The translations under genes were made by a program, and so were the position numbers. Below the pieces are notes generated by a model, which was not told the DNA's origin, did not search any database, and saw only the letters and a program-made list of their open reading frames with translations. Shown here in pieces: positions 47,533 to 59,650 of a stretch of 64,000 nucleotides of DNA. The stretch lies in the NCBI GenBank assembly GCA_963854835.1, contig OY978528.1, forward strand, positions 40,346,960-40,410,959, given 5' to 3'. The DNA is from Megamerina dolium (Eukaryota > Arthropoda > Insecta > Diptera > Megamerinidae). Positions within the stretch are counted from its first letter, which is position 1; each line of letters starts with the position of its first letter.

Positions 47533-48147
47533 TTCGTTTAGAATTCTCAAAGTATACCCACTTTTAATCGCAAGTCACCTCAAGATGCAGGAACGACTTT
47601 CTTTTTTGTCTAGCAAGCAAGATTTCCCATGTGTTTTTACGTCGCTCCATCTACCTATCGTTCAATTCATGGGGTACCCATTTTCCAAATTTTTGAACCT
47701 TCCCCATGGCTCGTAAACGTATGGAAATGGCTTGTTGAGTAACACAAAAGAGCCTGCAAATCATAGTACTCAACTTTTCTGGATCTATTGTCACTCTTCT
47801 TGTCACTCAAGTCAAAATGGCCTTCTTTGAAACGACGAAACAAGTCTCTGCAAGTGGTTTCCGATAGCGCACTGTCACCATAGGCCTCCACAAGCATTCG
47901 ATGCAACTCAGCAGCAGATTTCTTCAAATTGAAGCAAAAAAGTAGAGCTTCCCACATATGCTCTTTTTCTGGCACGAAACTAGACATGATTATACGAGGA
48001 AAAATGTATGTTGTTGTATGAAATCACTAGTGATGTTTACTAATTGATGTAAAGAGATGTCGAACTCATAAAAAAAAGGATGCACAGTCGGTAATAGCTC
48101 AATATGCTCACTAACGCCATCTACGAGCAAACAGCTTGTATACCTGG

Positions 48148-49880
48148 TATATCGTCAGCATATAAAAGCAACCATATGCTTAATTCATTTATATACAATT
48201 CTCCTTCAAATACTTCATGTAAGTCATTTAAGTATAGCGAAAAAAGTAATGGAAACATTACACAGCCTTGCTTTACGCCTGAAGATATATCGAAGCTGTC
48301 TGAAATTGTTTCACTTGTCCACACTACCGAGTTTGTTTTATTTGTCTTGAATCGCTGTTAAAAGCTGCTTTAAAATCTACAAAGAATGCATAAACTTTCT
48401 TGTTTTCATTAAATTTTAGATTAATAATTGACGCTAAATTGTAAATATTGTCAACAGTAGAATGTTTTTTTCTTAAACCTGCTTGGTATTGTGTGGCGAT
48501 ATCATTATTTTCGCACCAACTAGTGAGTCTCTTATTTAAAATGCCCATCATAATTTTGGCTATAGAGTTTATAAATGAAATACCCCTATAATTTGAGGCT
48601 AAGTTACTGTCACCTTTTTTAAAAAGTGGAAATATGCTAGTTTCAAACTCTATTTACTTGTGCGTTGTCGTATAGTCTAGTATATGCCTTGGCCAGTTCT
48701 TCCAGAAATTTTATATCCGCATTGTTGAAAAATTCGTATGGGGTCCCATCTAAAACCGCAAGATAGAAAATTTAGTTTTGTTTAACATTTGTGTGATCTC
48801 ATCAACCTCGATTGGCTTGTCTAGGTATTCATCTAACACTAATAGTGTGGCGTAATGCATATTTCTTGCAGATTGCTTCGGATTTAAAAAATTTTCAAAA
48901 TATTGTCCGAATACTTCAGGAGCTATACCAGCAGCAAAATTGACATTCTCTTGTCCGCGAATATCCTTAACTAATTTCCACCAATCTATAATGTCGCTAT
49001 CGTTAATGTCGCTTATTTTTAATTCTAGGCTTTCATAAAATTTTTTATCATTTCGTTCACACTGTTCTTTGTAATTGACCTTTGCTCGCATGTACTCCAT
49101 TTTATCTTCACTGTTTTGGGTCTTCTTGAAATTTCTAAGGCACGCAAAAGTCTATTTTCTAGTTTTAAGGCAATTCCAATCATATCACTTCGATTTCTTG
49201 TTTAAATTATCTGTTGTTTTCTTTAGTAAGGCTGATTCAATAATAGTCTCGGTGAAATCGTTAAGCTCAAGTTCATTCTTTTTAATTTTGGTTAATTTTG
49301 GCAATAGGCTCTCGCGTTTAATTATATTATTGTCTGCAGATAGTTTCAAAGTAAGTATAATCGGCAAATGGTCTGACCAAATTCTTTCGTCAATTGAAAA
49401 ATCGATTGCAAATTGAAGAAGGTCTACTGATATTGCACATACATATATCTATCACAGAATGTCCTGCGCTGTTTATAAATATAAATTGTCCGACATCGTC
49501 ACTGATTGACATTCCATTCAAAACTGCAAGTCGGTTATCTTCGCAAAAATCTATAAACAATCGTCCGTTTTTATTTACCACTTTGTCTCTTGAACTCCTA
49601 CGTACTTTACCGCCGATAAACAAGTCACCTACTTTCGCTTGTAATTCACCGATTCGTATATTTAAGTCCCCGATCACTATTGGATTTATAAAGTCGTTTT
49701 GCAGAAAACTTTCTTTTACTATTTCAAACTCTTTCACTATTGAATCGATTCTAATGGAATGGCATATCAAACTAAAAATGATGCATTTTGTGATCTATCT
49801 ATCATTCATTCTGAATGTACAAACGAAGGTCATTGTTAAGTCCATATTAAACGGTTTTACTTTTATGCTGTACGTAGGAA
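48148..49880 (-). pseudogene. endonuclease and N-terminal RT (outer retrotransposon)
   Basis: Endonuclease part: NPIVIGDLNIRIGELQAKV (Asp-x-Asn-type motif), NKNGRLFIDFCEDNRLAVLN, FINSAGHSVIDICMCN, then QFAIDFSIDERIWSDHLPII (the SDH region near 49370). The N-terminal Asn and Glu motifs are missing through 5' truncation. RT part: an EYMRAKVNYKEQCERNDKKF linker, NDIATQYQAGLRKKHSTVDN, VYAFFVDFKAAF, SGVKQGCVMFPLLFSLYLND and LLLYADD at 48150-48170. Several frame breaks occur (near 49180, 48750 and 48360-48325). Dead. Confidence 0.85.
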
Positions 49881-49884
49881 GTAA

Positions 49885-50184
49885 TACATCTTTATGTATG
49901 TACCAATGAGTCTATGTATGTACATGCATGCCGTATTCTTATCAACAAAAATCAATACTATTCAACCCTCTTTCCTGTTATTCCTCACGGTACCACGTAT
50001 TTATGTATTCTTTGGTAGGGCGGATTTTATGATGCACCCAATAGGTTGTGTGGGTCCCATACACTGTAAGAAGCAGAGAGATATATTGAGGATATAATAT
50101 TTGAATAAAACTGCGAAATATTGACAATTTTTGTTTTTACTATTTTCCATACACAATTTTCTCAAAAGTTCAATATTAAAATCG
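49885..50184. other. spacer between two retrotransposons
   Basis: About 300 bp of AT-rich DNA with no recognised feature. Confidence 0.5.
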
Positions 50185-50323
50185 ACTTCAGCCGCTGGGA
50201 GGCGGCTGAAGTGAGTGGCGAAAATCTCCTCGGTTAGAGGTTGTGCGTTGTGTTTGGGACCCACCACATAAAAAAAACCCCCAATGAAAAAAACAAATAT
50301 GCCTCGGATAAGGACTACCGCTT

Positions 50324-51528
50324 TTGTTGATGACCCCCCGCAAACGAAAAAAGGACAACGATTTACGGATATGCACCTGGAATGTCCGATCCCTTTATAG
50401 GGAGGGTGCCTCTATCCAGCTGGTTGATGTCCTCGAAAAATACAGAGCTGACATCACCGCTCTCCAGGAAATGCGATGGACAGGACAGGGCTGCTCCAAA
50501 AGAGCGTCCTGTGACATCTACTACAGTTGCCATGCTGAAAGGCACGAATTAGGATGTGGATTTTTGGTCAGCAAGAGACTACGACATCTTGTCTCACAGT
50601 TCAAGCCTGTGAACGAACGGCTGGCCACAATCCGCATCAAGGCAAAATTTTTCAACATCAGCCTTATATGTGCCCACGCTCCGACGGATGAGAAGGACAA
50701 TGTGACCAAGGAGAGCTTCTTTCAGCGCCTCGAAGAAGCTTATGAACGCTGCCCCCGCCACGATATCAAAATCGTGCTTGGCGACTTTAATGCCAGGGTG
50801 GGCAAGGAACGTAACTTTGGTCCAACTGTCGGAAAATTCAGCCTCCACCAGAACACCTCCAATAACGGCTGATCGACTTCGCCGCAGCAAGAAACATGGT
50901 AATTGGTGGTACCAGATTCCAGCATCTCGACATCCACAAAGCGACATGGCTGTCTCCAGATCAACGTACAAGAAACCAAATTGATCATGTGGTGATTGAC
51001 GGAAGGCATGCTTCCAGTGTGATGGACGTGAAATCGATCCGTGGTGCCAACATCGACTCGGATCACTACCTTGTTGCAGCTAAGGTGCGCACACCCCTAT
51101 GTGTCGCAAATAACAAGAGAAGTCCCACACAGAGAAAGCTCGACGTCAGTAAGCTACGATCACCAGAGACAGCAGATGCATTTTCCACTCGACTATCGGA
51201 TCTGCTTATGCAGAACACTCCCCCACTTGATGATACATGCGCACGGTGGACACATATATCCCACTCCATAACTACTGCTGCCGAGGAGGTAATCGGTTAC
51301 TACCGACCTCTGAGGAATGAATGGTATGATCAGGAGTGTCGCGACGCTACCGCAGAGAAAGACGCCGCCCACAGAAAAACCCTGCGTGCAGGCGCAACGC
51401 GAGCTGTTAAGGAGCGGTACAGAGAGAAAAGGAGTGCAGAGAGACGTCTTTTCAGGCCCAAGAAAAGAGAACAAGAAAGACGAGAGTGCGAGGAGATAGA
51501 GACGTGTACCGACAAGAATGAGACTTGA
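50324..51528 (+). pseudogene. RTE endonuclease and linker, copy 2
   Basis: Motifs as in copy 1: RICTWNVRSLYREGA, LQEMRWTGQG, APTDEKDNVTKE, VLGDFNARVG, then a 7-nt deletion near 50870 (copy 1 reads AACGGAATGAGGCTG) that shifts frame. The second half (50896-51528) runs HLDIHKATWLSPDQ, QIDHVVIDGR, SDHYLVAAK, KLDVSKLRSPE (sense codon where copy 1 has TAA) and RRLFRPKKREQERRE. It ends at TGA 51526-51528, shared with copy 1. An extra C near 50338 also shifts the start region. Confidence 0.88.
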
Positions 51529-53240
51529 AAATTCTTCGAAAAGATCAAGCGCCTGAGTGGCGGTTTAAATCCAGGAGCCTCTTCTTATCGTGATGGAAAT
51601 GGGAATCTGGTTACGGATGTCCAGAGTGTACTGAGCCTATGGAGAGAACATTTCTTCACGTTACTGAATGGCGATGCTACGAACAATTCCGCCAGTGGAG
51701 GAGATTGCCCGATAACCCCAATTACAGATGATGGTGTTGATGACCACCACCCGACTATGACGAGGTTGAAACGGCCATTTTAAGGCTGAAGAACAACAAA
51801 GCTGCAGGTGCTGATGGCCTGCCTGCCGCGTTGTTTAAGACCGGAGGCGATGAGCTGCTCACCCGCATGCACCAGCTCATAAGCAGAATATGGTCGGATG
51901 AAAGCATGCCTGATGATTGGAGGCTCAGTGTTCTCTGTCCTGTACATAAAAAAGGAGACCCCACAATTTGCGCCAACTACCGTGGAATCAGTCTCCTGAG
52001 CATCGTATACAAGGTTCTATCGAGCGTACTGTGTGAAAGGTTGAAGCCTATGCTCAGCAACCTGATTGGACCGTATCAGTGTGGCTTCAGACCTGGTAAA
52101 TCCACCATCGACCAGATTTTCACACTAAGCCAAATCCTGGAGAAGACCCAAGAAAAACAGATCGACACACACCACCTATTTGATTATAAAGCCACTTTCG
52201 ACGGTCCGGTAAGGGATTACCTCTACGCAACAATGTCTGAGTTCGGTATTCCTGCAAAGCTCATTCGACTTTGTAGAATGACACTGCATAACTCCCGTTG
52301 TGCAGCGAAAATTGGGAAGGACCTCTCCGCACCGTTTAATACCGAACGGGGTTTCAGACAAGGTGATTCGTTATCGTGCGACTTCTTCAATCTTATTATG
52401 GAGAAAATAATACGAGCTGCTGATCTACGACATAATGGCACTATCTAAAAGTGTCATGCTGTTAGCGTATGCCGATGATATTGACATAATCGGCATGAAC
52501 ACGCGAGCAGTCACTGCAGCATTCTCAGAGTTGGAAAGAGAGTCGCGTCGGATGGGTCTCACGGTGAACGAGGGCAAGACGAAGTATCTAGTGTCAACAA
52601 ACAAAGAGTCCCGGCGTCTTGGACAGCACGTCACTGTTGACAACTACGCTTTTGAAGTAGTAAGAGACTTTGTCTATCTTGGAACCAGCATTAACAGCAG
52701 TAATGACGTCAGCTTGGAGATCATGCGTAGGATAACTCTTCCTAACAGGAGTTACTTTGGGCTAAGTAAGCAATTGAGAAGTCGAGCCCTCTCTCGAAGA
52801 ACGAAAACTACACTCTACAAGTCTCTCATCATGCCTGTCCTAACATATGGCGCTGAATCCTGGACAATTTCCACCTCAGATGAGCGAATGCTTGCAGTTT
52901 TCGAGAGAAAAGTCCTACGCAAGATCTTTGGACCTATTTGCGTTGGTGGCGAGTACCGAATAACCATGAGCTGTACGAGCTGTATGCCGATATTGACATA
53001 GTAAAGCGCATCAAAATCCAGCGGCTGCGCTGGCTAGGTCATGTCGAGCGAATGGAAGAACACGCTCCAGCTAAGGAGGTGTTATATTCGGAACCCGCTG
53101 GAGGACGGCGCAGAAGAGGAAGACCAAACCTCCGGTGGAAAGACCAAGTACTGGAGAACCTGACGTCGCTTGGAATTTCTAACTGGCGCCAGCTAGCGAA
53201 GAACAGAGATGGCTGGCGAAGCATGTTATTTTCGGCCTAA
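51529..53240 (+). pseudogene. RTE reverse transcriptase, copy 2
   Basis: After the shared frameshift near 51740 the RT reads AAGADGLPAALFKTGGDELL, DDWRLSVLCPVHKKGD, NYRGISLLS, GFRPGKSTIDQIF, DYKATFDGP, RGFRQGDSLS, LAYADDIDIIG and FVYLGTSINSSNDV. The C-terminal RLRWLGHVERM and NWRQLAKNRDGWRSMLFSA follow. Two long frames (51831-52448 and 52435-53001) are separated by a small deletion just before the YADD block, and a 5-nt loss near 52964 breaks the C-terminus. YADD and the DYKA acidic motif are present. Confidence 0.88.
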
Positions 53241-53276
53241 ATCGATATTCGGTTGTTATGGCCACATAAGTAAGTA

Positions 53277-55048
53277 ATATTTCGATCATGACTATGCTCC
53301 AGTATTTTTATATATGTTCTTATGCTCAAACTGATCACTCAAAACGCTGCAAAAAAAATATGTATGTGAACAAATTCAAGATATCAAACCAGATGAATTG
53401 AAACAATTCAATTATTAAAGGCTAAAGAATGAATAAAATTGAAAACAGTAACAAAAGTACTAAATTAAAAACATGTACCTATTCGCATATGTATGAAATG
53501 TTTTTTTTTCTTCAAAAATATGGAAAGAATTAATATGAAAACAAAATCAAACTTATCTCTCCCAATCATATAAATGCGAATGATTGTGCCTTTGATCATA
53601 TGCGCACGAATATATCGGTAGCGGTGGTATGTGTATTGAATTCAATTGACTTCAAGGTTTTGTCTGACTCTGGTATTTTTTTAGATTATAAATTTATTTA
53701 CTTTTTTCTCAATTTATTATGCAGTGGTGCGTATGCGAAACGATATGTTATGATATGATGTGATATGACTTGACTTTTAAGTGATCTGTTTGCAAGTATA
53801 TAACATATATGTACAATATTGTATATGACAATCTATAGTAGTGTATATATTTAATAGTAGTAATACCGATGACTGGAAGTTGGCAAAATGTGCTTCATGG
53901 AAGTGATCAATAGATTAAAAGATTATTACTAATTGAACTACATACTGAGTGAATAGGTTCATTTATTATCACCTAAGACACAATTATGCATTATTTCATT
54001 CATAAGTCTAATTTATTATAAGAATATAAATTTATATATAATATTCATAATAATACAAATACAAACGATAAATACATAACCGAACTATTCAGTTCAATAT
54101 CAGTAAAATATATTATTCGATTGCCTACAATTAAAAAAAATATTGTATTTATTTTCTTAATTGCAGCTGTCATGTCGCCAATTAGATTAATTATTTCTAA
54201 CAATAAGAACATGTAAAAATAAATTATAACAATAATAATGAGCTACGAAATAATAATAAAAATTAAATAATCAATTCATAACTGTGAATAATAAAGTATT
54301 TTCATGAAGTTGTCTTTTGTTTTGCTGATCAATATTAATATACAATAGATAGGTACCCTGTACTATAGTACATGTAATCTATCTAGTATTTTTTTTAAAA
54401 ACAAACAAAATACGTAACGGTAATCAAACCAAAAACAATAATACAAATAGCGACAACTCGATCATCATCATCATCAAACTGGCGCCAATATTAAAAACAA
54501 CAACAATAGTATACGATGCCGCGCACCAATAATACTACACCAGTACCTACATATAAATATATGTACTAGAGCAATTGTAATCGCAGAAAAAATTAATATA
54601 AAACAATAATATTACCACGATCAACAAACAAAACACTACCAACAACAACAACAACAAATAGCTGATTAACCTTATTCAACGAAAACAAGATTAAATTGAT
54701 GCTGTTGCGGCTACAAGTACATACTACGGCTGCTGTGCCTGTGGTTGCTATTAGTACATACAGCTGATACAGTTGCAGCTGTTATTATTATAATCGCTTT
54801 CGTAGTTGTTGGTGTTATTGTTTTGGTTTGATTTTTTTTAAGTACGGCCGCCTTATCAGCAAGGCAAAACGTACTTGCACTTTTAACACAATACAAAGTC
54901 ATACGCACATTACATCACTTCAAGCGGCGGCAGTGACGGCGTATAAGTGACATGAATTTGTTTTGTATATCTGTCGAAAAAGTCATGACGTATTTTATTA
55001 GGTGATTGTTAAGGCTCTTATACTATTTTATATATACTATTTTATATA
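53277..55048. other. AT-rich spacer, no gene recognised
   Basis: Includes (CAA)n near 54640-54656 and dense AATAAT words near 54230-54300. No coding motif. Confidence 0.5.
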
Positions 55049-55050
55049 TA

Positions 55051-56330
55051 AAGGGTTATCCATTTCGCGGTTTCAAAAGTATAGGGCTAGAATTCGACAT
55101 CTGTCAAACTGAGTTGTTAAAACAATTTCTTTCTTTTTCAGTTCAATGTTTGACATTTGCGAAAATGGATCGCTTAACTATCGCACAACGCATTAAAATT
55201 GTAAAAACCTACTACAAAAATGGTGATTCTGCCACAGCCACATATCGTGCTTTAAGAGGAGATTATGGTTTACATAATCGTCCAACTACGCAAGCAATTG
55301 GCAAAATTGTGAAGAAATATGAAGAGACTGGATCGGTTACAGATATTGTAAGGCCTGTGCATCATCGTTTCGCTCGTAGCACCGAAAATATCGCTGCTGT
55401 AAGTAAAGTGTTGCCGAAGACCCGAATGTGTCGATTCCTCGTCGTTCTCAGGAATTAGGGCTGTCTTACGGCACATTATGGCGTATTTTGCATTTGGATC
55501 TACACCTACATCCATATAAAATCCAGCTCACACAACAACGTCGTAGATACGTCGAATGGGTGCTTGAACAACAGGCGGTGGACGGCGATTTTTCGAACAA
55601 AATTTTCTTCAGCGACGAAGCACATTTCTCACTCGGTGGGTATGTTAACAAACAAAATTGTCGTATTTGGGGTTCTGAGAATCCTCAAGTAATTAAAGAG
55701 AGGCCACTACATCCACAAAAAGTCACTGCTTGGTGCGCTCTTTGGTCCGGAGGTGTGATTGGACCTTACTTCTTCGAAAACGACGATGGAACGACTGTCA
55801 CCGTCAATTCGGAGCGTTATGGTCATATGATAACCGACTTTTTTTTGCCTGCTATTGAAGAATACGACTTAGAGAATATGTGGTTTCAACAAGACGGTGC
55901 CACATGCCACACAACTCGAGCGAATATGGCTTTATTGCAAGAAAAATTTTCTGGCCGCGTAATTTCTCGTCGTGGCGATATCAAGTGGCCACCAAGATCA
56001 TGCGATTTGACACCGCTTGACTTTTTTTTGTGGGGCTACGCGAAAGACCGTATTTATGCAGATAAACCTTTAACTCTTGAGCACCTAAAAACCAACATTC
56101 GTCACGTTATGGCTGAGATACCGCCCAATATGTGTCAAAAAGTGGTCGAAAATTACCTCAAAAGAATCGATGCTTGCAACAATTCGCGTGGTGGTCATTT
56201 AAATGATGTAGTATTTCACACATAATGTCAACGTTCAAACTTTATAATAAAAAAGAAATATCATGATAAAAGATATTTTATATGTGTTTTGTTTACATTT
56301 ACTTTTGAAACCGCAAAATGGATAACCCTT
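55051..56330 (+). mobile_element. DD41D Tc1/mariner-superfamily transposon, copy 2
   Basis: 1,280 bp, TA at 55049-55050 and 56331-56332. The 30-bp terminal inverted repeats begin AAGGGTTATCCATTT and differ at one position (C versus T). The target is an AT-rich tract (TATATACTATTTTATATA). Terminal symmetry and the nearly whole gene suggest a fairly recent insertion. Confidence 0.95.
55165..56225 (+). pseudogene. DD41D transposase, copy 2 (one frameshift)
   Basis: MDRLTIAQRIKIVKTYYKNG starts at 55165 in good ATG context just inside the left TIR. The N-terminal helix-turn-helix segments include DYGLHNRPTTQAIGKIVKKY. A 1-nt deletion near 55405 (AGTAAAGTG versus AGTGAAAGTG in copy 1) separates this from a 265-codon frame. 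That frame carries IPRRSQELGLSYGTLWRIL, FFSDEAHFSLGGYVNKQNCR (Asp 1), MWFQQDGATCHTT (Asp 2), CDLTPLDFFLWGYAKDR (Asp 3, 41 residues after Asp 2) and the C-terminus GGHLNDVVFHT. An in-frame 24-nt deletion near 55538 removes eight codons present in copy 1. All catalytic Asp residues are intact. Confidence 0.92.
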
Positions 56331-56527
56331 TACTATTTGATATACTATTTTATATAATACTGTTTATATAGAACTGTGTGGTATAATTGCGATTTTGATG
56401 TCTTTGACATTTTTCCATCTTTTAAATAGATGCGTTAAAGAACGACCCATCTTCTCCAGTCAGTTTGATACCCTCATCAGCATCGAGGTATGTACCCTTC
56501 AAGTTATTTGACAAGCAACAAAATATA

Positions 56528-56737
56528 TTGGGTGTTCAAAAAAGCTCGGTAACAAATTGTCGGTAGATTGCTCTAAAATGTGACGGCTCTGACTATACTA
56601 TAGCTTATTTGAAAGATGACATTTTAAGCTTCATTTTGTTAAAAAACATTATTGAAATCACGTTATTCTGTAAAAAGTTATCTACGTTTAAAAATGAATG
56701 AAAATTCCCAACATTTTCTTCATACTTTGCTTTTCTA
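56528..56737 (+). mobile_element. mariner 5' part, interrupted by Loa-type element
   Basis: After TA (56526-56527) the sequence TTGGGTGTTCAAAAAAGCTC looks like a mariner terminus. An ATG at 56694 opens MNENSQHFLHTLLFY, a mariner N-terminus, which is cut at codon 15. The frame resumes at 62146 with FYYRKGKN beyond the inserted retrotransposon. The interrupting element is bracketed by CTTTGCTTTTCTA at 56725-56737 and 62146-62158. Confidence 0.85.
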
Positions 56738-57589
56738 TTTATATTGGGGTCAAGCAAGTGTACAGGTGTGCGGGTGTGTGGATGTGCGAGTGAGCTTGGG
56801 GTCAGGCATAATCGCGCGTCTGTGTATTTGCAGAACTGCATTGTTCTTTATAGGGTCAGAATATGCGCAATACAGCCGTAGCCTTATATACGACGCTAGC
56901 CTCTATCTGACCAAGACCGCTAATGCGTGACTCTGTCATATCCTGCTTAAGGTGACCCTGCTAATTAACAGAACACAATGGATTTAGGCCTGGGAGTCGA
57001 TAAAATCCTTCCCCCAATCCAGGGTGTTATCCGTTTCAATGCCCACTGGATAGTGTGCAGCCGGGGGACTATACTGGCTGTATTTTAACGGAGCCTCTCT
57101 GATACCTGTCCGCCTCAGGGAGTAACTGTGGACTTTCCGGAGTATAGGGCTCTGCTTCGGACGACCTCAAAGTCCCTCCTAAATGATTAGACCGCGATGC
57201 CTGATACGTCGGGTGAGCGGTCGTATAAGAAATATGGAACACAAATTAAAAATTGCCTCGGACAATTACGATAACCCCACGTCCAAATCGGACACCAGAG
57301 GGACTCGTTCCAAAATGGCAACTCCTTCGGAAAGCGTGGAGCATAAGATATTAAAGTCAGGCTCCTTCGCTGTCCCTTAAACACCTGTACGCAGGAGCGC
57401 ACCAGTTCTGGCCACCAAACCACTGGAATAGAGAAAATCAGTGCAAGTTAGCAAAGGATCTGTGACCACCATATCAAGACCCGCTGCTGCCGAGGCACTA
57501 ACAAAGGCTGCGACTCTTGTTTCGGCAGCCTCATCTCCTTTGGACTTAGCTCCATCAACATCAGCTACTGCCTCTAATTAAAGAGCTCC

Positions 57590-58522
57590 GGCTAAACCAA
57601 TTAGAGGGTCCCTCCGGACATATCGGGAAAGAAGAGCCGCTTTCAGAATTACTGAAAAGCTCGGTGGCGTCCCTGTAACAGAACTCTCAGAGCGAGAAAA
57701 AGAATCTCTGGAGTGGGCAAAAGGCATTATCGCTGAACGCGAAAATGTCCGTTCTTCAGTGACTTGGCAAAGGACCACCTTATCCTTGCCGTCATTGATA
57801 GGAACCATGAAGATGGAGCACTGCCATTCGGACAACGGATATACAGGGATATCCTGGCGAGGAACCCTGGCCCAGTCGTTTGTTGGAGAGATGCCGGATT
57901 GCATCAAGGATGCATCAAACTAATGTCCTGCGCGTACCAGCGATCGGCAGATCTCTTTAGAGAGGCCATCGCGAATGTTGGGGAGATTTGGCCCAACGCA
58001 CGGCTTGAGGCCGTTCCTAGGGACCAGATCCCCAATAGACCCAGATCACGCGCCTGGATTTCAGCAGAGCCGTCAGATCGTAAGGAAATCTTGGATCATA
58101 TACGGCTCGCAAATCCATCCCTTCCCACAGATGATTGGAGGGTTTTGAAGGTGGGAGCGGCCAAGGAGAAGTCAAGACAAGTCGTTGTGATCTTAAATGA
58201 ACAATCCTTGGCACCTCTCGCCAAACAGAAAGGGGTGATAAGCTATGGCTTCTCCCAAATTACCCTGAAAGTCTATGAAAAAGACGCAGGAAAAGTAGAT
58301 CCAAAACCAGGGGATAGGAAAGTAAGTTCGGCCCCGGTTCAGGACATGTAGTATGACTGAGACAGCGATACGCTGTCAACGTCTGAGATGGTTGGCGACC
58401 TCTTCCGAAATGTGGAAGTTATCACAGCGGATGAGGACGACTTACTATGCTGTGATGTCGAGGACACCGTTACGACCGTGATCGAGGCGTCTATATTAAG
58501 TATTGCAAAGGAAGATGCTTAG
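57590..58522 (+). pseudogene. Loa-type ORF1 (DUF4780-like gag)
   Basis: An N-terminal part reads YRERRAAFRITEKLGGVPVT and WAKGIIAERENV. A frameshift near 57755 leads to the main frame HLILAVIDRNHEDGALPFGQ, GPVVCWRDAGLHQGCIKLMS, LFREAIANVGEIWPNARLEA and KVGAAKEKSRQVVVILNEQS. This is the RNA-binding-like domain found in ORF1 of Loa-type elements. Two closely spaced stops (58349-58351 and 58358-58360) precede an acidic C-terminus (EVITADEDDLLCCDVEDTVT). The ORF1 stop TAG at 58520-58522 overlaps the ORF2 start. ORF1 normally packages element RNA. Confidence 0.8.
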
Positions 58523-59650
58523 GGTGGTCCAGATTAATCTGCACCACTCTAAAGCAACTTTCGCTGCTCTCGTCCTTTGGCTAAGCGATAAAGCGGAGGA
58601 CATCTTTTTAATTCAGGAACCGTGGATCCTGAATGACAAGGTGCGTGGACTAAGCTCCGAAAATTATGGACGATCATGTATTTTAGTGAAGAAATGCTAC
58701 AGAGCATTCCTACTATCTGATTGCAGCGATAAGGACACTGTGACCATTGTGCTAGATCATCAATCCCATGTATATTGGCTGATGTCTGCGTACATGGCTC
58801 ACGACCATACTGAGCCCCCACCTCACCCTATAATAAGGAAGGCAGTTCGGGAGGAGGAAAAACGCGAGGCGAATCTGGTGATGGGGGTCGATGCCAACGC
58901 ACACCATTATATCTGGCGCAGCTCAGATAACAACGAACAAGGTGAGTCACTTTTTGAATATATTATTAGTTCTAACTTGACTCTCGCAAACATGGGTACA
59001 GAACCTATCTTTATTACCTCCAGCAGAGAGGAGGTTTTAGATATAACCCTTACAAACGACTCTTCGGACTGTCTAGTTAGGGAATGGAGGGTTTACAAAG
59101 AACACTCTTTCTCGGATCATAGGTATATTAGCTTCCGCCTTGATATAAGGCCACAAAAGCAGATACCATTTTTAAATAGGAAACGCACAAATTGAGATAA
59201 GTATAGGGCCACCCTGAATAAATCCATCACTCACATGGCACCCTCAAGCCTGCAAAATGAGGAGCAGGTTGAGGTCGCTGTTCAACAAATTACAGGAGCT
59301 TGCAGCAAAGCTACTGTAGCGTCCTGTCCAATTAGAAGGACTCCAAAAAAGAAGAGACCTCCGTGGTGGTCGGTAGAGATCATGACTCTAAGGAAGGAGT
59401 GTCGACAGCAATTCAACCGAGCCAAAATCACTAATCAATGGCAGCCCTATAAGGAGAGCCTACGAATGTTTAAAAAGGCGATAAGGAGATCAAAAAGATC
59501 ATCATGGAATGACTTTTGCTGCAACATAGAGGAAATTTCAGAGGAAAGCCGCTTACAAAATATTCTCCCAACGAATCCAGTTACACCCAGCTTCATTATG
59601 AAGGGGATGGTGATTGGACTACTTCAAGTCTGGAAACTCTTCGAGTACTA
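58515..59650 (+). pseudogene. Loa-type ORF2 endonuclease domain
   Basis: The ATG at 58515 overlaps ORF1's stop by 8 nt. APE motifs: VVQINLHHSKATFAALVLW (Asn), IFLIQEPWILNDK (Glu), NLVMGVDANAHHYIW (Asp-x-Asn), EEVLDITLTND and EHSFSDHRYISF (SDH). An in-frame TGA at 59193-59195 (where Trp would be expected in TN-stop-DKY) is followed by continuing sequence: AVQQITGACSKATVASCPIR, KKKRPPWWSVEIMTLRKECR. A frameshift near 59565 ends the frame. All endonuclease catalytic motifs are present. Confidence 0.87.

Larger units (their letters stand above)
50192..53276 (+). mobile_element. RTE-type non-LTR retrotransposon, copy 2
   Basis: Closely similar to copy 1 from its GCTGGGAGG...GGCTGAAGTGAG segment to the CCACATAAGTAAGTAA tail, but truncated at the 5' end by about 235 bp relative to copy 1. 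At the truncation point the flank forms an 11-bp perfect inverted repeat with the element (50185-50195 and 50202-50212). Flanks differ from those of copy 1, favouring independent insertion over segmental duplication. Confidence 0.9.
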
